DNA of 64,000 nt, from positions 604,634 through 668,633 of the forward strand of contig CAJNDS010000669.1 of the NCBI GenBank assembly GCA_905221605.1, in the 5' to 3' direction. This DNA is from Symbiodinium natans. Its lineage: Eukaryota; Sar; Dinophyceae; Suessiales; Symbiodiniaceae. This document shows positions 60,610 to 64,000 of this stretch, piece by piece. The notes below the pieces were generated by a model, which saw nothing but the letters and a program-made list of their open reading frames with translations, was not told the DNA's origin and made no database searches. How positions within the stretch are numbered: the stretch's first letter is position 1; each line of letters begins with the position of its first letter. The position numbers were made by a program, and so were the translations under genes.

Positions 60610-61330
60610 GAGCCGAACGGTTTTCGAGTCCCGGCCAAGCCGGGGTATCGAAGAAAAGCAGAAAAGAACCCATAAGGGCGTTGAGAAAAGCCAGAGCCGC
60701 AACAAGAAACCTAAATTACTTGGCCTGGATAATTTGGGAAGATGAGAATATGCTATGTAAGGCACATGCTTGGTAACTTGGGAGTTTCTAGCCGTGCACA
60801 TCTGCTGCATTGACACCGACGACTGAGCCAACAGGAGAATGTCAGAACAGAAGAACAGAAGAGGAGAAATAGTAGAAGAGTATAACAAAGCAAGAAGTGT
60901 GGAACTGCAATAGTCTAACAATATATTGATGTAACAACATATCAGTACTATAATTTTGGTATTATGGTAGTAGATTAGTAGAATGATATGTCAAGATAGC
61001 TTGATAGTCTGTATATTCCTATTTGTGTAAAGAATTACTTTCATCATACAACTCAGAATATTGTAAAATTCTTTTCATAGAAAAGAACAATGTCATACTG
61101 CACGATAAAAGCTAGTATAATGATATTCACACAGGAATATAAAACAATATAGTGATGAACCATTGTAATACTGTAATAGTGTAAGAATGTACTCACGAGT
61201 ATGTAACAGTGGAATAATGGGATAGTGTATGAACAGAACAGTTGGGAATTATCATTCGGTATTTGGATATGTTGCTCATGTAGCAAATATTTTACAGGAA
61301 TAAACTGCCGCTCATGGCGGAATGTGCTCC
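60610..61330. other. AT-rich stretch, no gene
   Basis: Positions 60880-61280 are markedly AT-rich compared with the rest of the window, with repeated TAATA/ATAGT text. No exon was recognised. The unusual composition fits an intergenic region or 3' flank of the VWA gene. Confidence 0.6.
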
Positions 61331-61336
61331 TCGGAG

Positions 61337-63621
61337 GTGGACGACACTGGGAAGAGCTACTATGGTGGTGCCAATCTCTACTTTTTGCGGGCAGATGGTG
61401 AAGAGGCAAGTCATGTTGCTGGTCAGCTTGGGATTCTTGCGGTCAGCCTCCGAATGGCAATTTTGATATCATGGTTGTCAGGAGTCCGGGCTGTTCTTGG
61501 AAGCATCTACAGTGGTAAGTCCGGCAGCATCCCATCCCACGTCCTAGAAGCGTTTGCCTGCTGCGCAGTCGGCCCTGGTAGCATCCGCTGACGGTGGTCC
61601 CATCCACGATGCCCAGTGGAGCCCGACTCAGGACCATGCAAAATGACACAGAGTTGGTCTACTTTTGGGATTCGGGGTTTATACTGCTAGGGTTGTATGT
61701 AAGGTTTGAGACTGAGGGTGCCACAGATAGATCTCGGTGAAATGTAGCGATGCAAGGATTTGTTCAACGATGCTAGGAGCTTTGACTTGGTGACTGAGTT
61801 GTGGATGCCGACGTAAGAACTAAAGAATTTCTGCGCGTGTTGAGGACGAGTTCGTTCTGCTGCATGGAGAGCTTCCATGCCCAGCCGGACTGTACGATGG
61901 GCGCAAGGTCGCGTGTTTGCCATCAGCCGTGAAAGACCGCCCCGCCACAGCCACTGCTTAGCCTTCTGGTTCCACCTGTTTCCAATAGGCCCTAGCCGTT
62001 ACATCGCTTCCTCAATACTACTCCAGACAAGATCTCCACAGCTCCGGTGCTCATCTCATCCACCTGAGCCCAAGACCTGACGGCAGGGCAACAAGCGCAT
62101 GGACTTTGGCACAGGACATCGCAACACCATCAGGCGCGTCCTCCCAGAGCTCCCTGAGGCCCTCAGTTGTCACAGAGACCTTTGCGAAATTTTGCGAAGG
62201 TGGAACCCATTTGGACGTTTCTTCGTGCTCGGTGGCTATGGACAGCTGCTTCTCAGCTGAATTGTATATTCTTGATCACGAAACGGGGGCCACGATCACA
62301 GAACAAGGGCGGCCCTGACCAACAAAAACGCCGAGCCAATCGATCTGGTTTAGGGTTTAGGGTTTCTGGCTTTGCGAGCATGACACTTGGCGGCGATCAT
62401 TCTTTCGTCGATTAGGTTGCTGGGTGCCTCCCAAAGCGACATCCACTTTCCCTTAAGCCTTATAAACCCGTATACCAAGTACTCCCGAAACCCTCATACC
62501 CCTAAACTACAAGCATTACCTGGAATTCACCAGGAGAAGGCTGTGTTTACCGCTTCTTGTAGCAGCTGATGAAGCCGAAAGATGCGGATAGGTCCGAAGT
62601 CGCCTTCTTGTCAGGCTCGGAGACACGGACTTCTGGGATAAGCCTGGAAAGCATCTCGTCCAAGATTGCAGACGCGGCTGAGGAAACCCTAAACCCTAAA
62701 CCCTTAAACCCTAAACCCTGAGCCCTGAACCCTGAACCTGCGTACCAAGGCAGCTCATGGGCAGCCGACGCATGGAGTGGCGGACTCGGAGCACTGCTGG
62801 ACTCCGACTTTCTGAAGCCGCTTAAGCCCTGAGGTACAAAACAATATCCAATTTGCATCATGTGATATCTACAGGCCTTGCGGCGCGGGCCAGCCTGGCC
62901 GTCTGAAAACTGAAACTCGGGTTTGGGTTTAGGGGTTGGCAAAATAAGAAGAAGCGATGGGTCTTCACTGACGCCGACGCCGCCCCCGCTCCAGCTGGGG
63001 TCGGCGGACAATACGATTCCAATACACCAATATCAAACTACAGCATAAGTAGTAAGTAGTATAGTGGTACAAGCAAGTATACGCGAAGAGGGTGTCCCCG
63101 GGAGCCCACGAGAGGTGCTGTGTGGTTTGCGGCTGGGCCCCAGATGGGCGCCACTTCCTCACTGCCACCACCGCGCCCAGGAGATCCACCACAACGTGAC
63201 TTATGGGCCCACCCCAGAAGAGAAGCCTTTACATTATGTACAATATTCTTACTGTTATTCCAAGTCTTGTACATGTGTGTAGATATGTATAGTAGAAGAT
63301 AAGTATATGTTATGTCATATACATGTAAAAATTGTGTATATTGTATTAGCTTATATTATTGTATATGTATGTGTAGATATGTATATTCAAAATACTATAC
63401 AAAAGTATACTTACACTTCTCAGACCCTCATACGACACCCTGGAAAGCAAGACGAAAGCAAAGAGACACCGGCTTCATGAAGCTCACCAAGAAGCAAAGA
63501 GAGAAGTGATCCTGGATAGAGCGAGATCTGCGGAGGATGCGCGTGGACAACAAGGTCGAAGTCTTCGATTACCTCGGTGCCCCCTTGGGCAGGATTGAGT
63601 TCGATGAGCTGCTCCTTGCAG
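61337..63621 (+). CDS. eif2a: eIF2A, C-terminal propeller exons (continues past the last exon found)
   Basis: Inferred exons: 61337-61405 (VDDTGKSYYGGANLYFL), 61569-61631 (GGPIHDAQWSPTQ), 61845-61907 (DEFVLLHGELPCPAGLYDG), 62087-62133 (MDFGTGHRNTI), 62200-62244 (WNPFGRFFVLGGYGQ), 62615-about 62660 (GDTDFWDKPGK), 63115-63180 (GWAPDGRHFLTATTAP), 63536-63621 (MRVDNKVEVFDYLG). All but the last have matching phases, and each motif occurs in the same order in eukaryotic eIF2A: the DKTG.SYYG loop, GPI.D..WSP, DFGTG.RN, WNP.GRF, LTATTAPR.RVDN. eIF2A is a cytosolic beta-propeller protein that binds the 40S subunit and supports non-canonical initiation. One exon between 62660 and 63115 may be missed, and the C-terminal tail lies beyond 63621. 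Confidence 0.88.
62684..62740 (+). repeat. Short CCCTAAA block
   Basis: About seven copies of CCCTAAA/CCCTGAA between eIF2A exons. Confidence 0.9.
63300..63420. repeat. AT-rich ATGTATATG-type tract in an eIF2A intron
   Basis: ATATGTATGT-rich low-complexity text inside the inferred GA-AG intron 63181-63535. Confidence 0.7.
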
Positions 63622-63706
63622 GCGCAGGGAGCAGGATGTCTTAAGCAATAAATTTAAGGGGCTGCGCCCATGGGCGGGCAGCGCACGCAGAAGCCCGGGG
63701 CGAGCA

Positions 63707-63872
63707 GTTTCTAAGCATGTTGAGGCCCCTAAACTCCCTTAAAATCTCTAAGCGTTAAGTTTCTAAGCATTTTCAGGCCCCTAAACTCCCTTCAAATCTC
63801 TAAGCGTTTGAGGCTCCTAGACTCCCTTAACGTTTCTAAGCACTTTATAAGGCCCCTAAACTCCCTTTTTCC
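63707..63872 (+). repeat. 52-bp tandem repeat, about three units
   Basis: TTTCTAAGCAT recurs at 63708 and 63760 and as TTTCTAAGCAC at about 63832. Each is followed by GGCCCCTAAACTCCCTT and, in the first two, ATCTCTAAGCGTT. The third unit is partly deleted. Confidence 0.9.
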
Positions 63873-63889
63873 TAGCCCCGGGCTTAGAC

Positions 63890-64000
63890 ACGTCGCTTAT
63901 GCCCGCCCTTTGGGGGGCATCATGCTCCTGATGCCCCCCCGCGGTCCCGCCCCGGGAGCCGCTGATGCTCCTGATGCGCGCCTGGGGGTCCCGGGCTGGA
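63890..64000. other. GC-rich tail with GCTCCTGATGC repeats
   Basis: Three GCTCCTGATG copies with GGGGGGCAT/ATGCCCCCC inverted pairing near 63911-63940. No coding sequence was recognised up to the window end. Confidence 0.6.

Noticed and set aside
1-64000. Relict dinoflagellate spliced-leader sequence, tRNA, rRNA or CRISPR
   Set aside because: I looked for the conserved spliced-leader word (ending TTTTGGCTCAAG) and for cloverleaf or rRNA segments by eye and found none. The tandem repeats lack CRISPR repeat-spacer structure.

Overview
The window looks like nuclear DNA of a dinoflagellate. Reading exons by hand across five loci gave introns that start with GA, GC or GT in comparable numbers and almost always end AG before a G-starting exon. 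Often the first two intron bases repeat at the start of the next exon. Exons are very short (19-150 nt in most genes). Interstitial blocks of CCCTAAA-type repeat are scattered throughout, one of them inside an intron. Every recognisable gene is on the + strand, as expected for unidirectional gene arrays. Because exons are so short, most long open frames here are chance or microsatellite reading; the genes below were assembled from short exons joined by phase and family motifs. Intron boundaries are therefore inferences from sequence, not from transcripts.

Layout. 1-10.6 kb: repeats, microsatellites and no recognised gene. 11.3-17.2 kb: exons of one or two membrane proteins carrying two copies of a sensor-like module. 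18-30 kb: mostly non-coding, with a composite repeat island at 22.35-24.42 kb, a palindromic MITE-like pair at 24.5 and 25.9 kb, and a TTCTATCTATGGG array at 29.2-29.5 kb. 30.4-37.46 kb: a single-domain voltage-gated cation channel with C-terminal EF-hands; its S1-S2 intron holds a decayed antisense Ty1/copia element. 40.2-42.9 kb: RsmH/MraW-type rRNA methyltransferase in at least 11 exons, with its C-terminus not found. 43-53 kb: low-information DNA with a Pro/Ala-rich exon at 49.4-49.7 kb. 53.06-63.62 kb: exons of the WD-repeat translation factor eIF2A. Between its N-terminal and C-terminal exon groups sits a complete four-exon gene (57.69-60.60 kb) for a secreted VWA protein of the calcium-channel alpha2/delta-like type. 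63.7-63.9 kb: a 52-bp tandem repeat.

The genes do not form a pathway: an ion channel, an organelle-type rRNA methylase, a translation factor and a secreted VWA protein are simply neighbours. The points most worth following are the apparent nesting of the VWA gene inside eIF2A, the methyltransferase with no GT donor in ten introns, the retroelement-bearing channel intron, and the mirrored repeat island at 22.35-24.42 kb.
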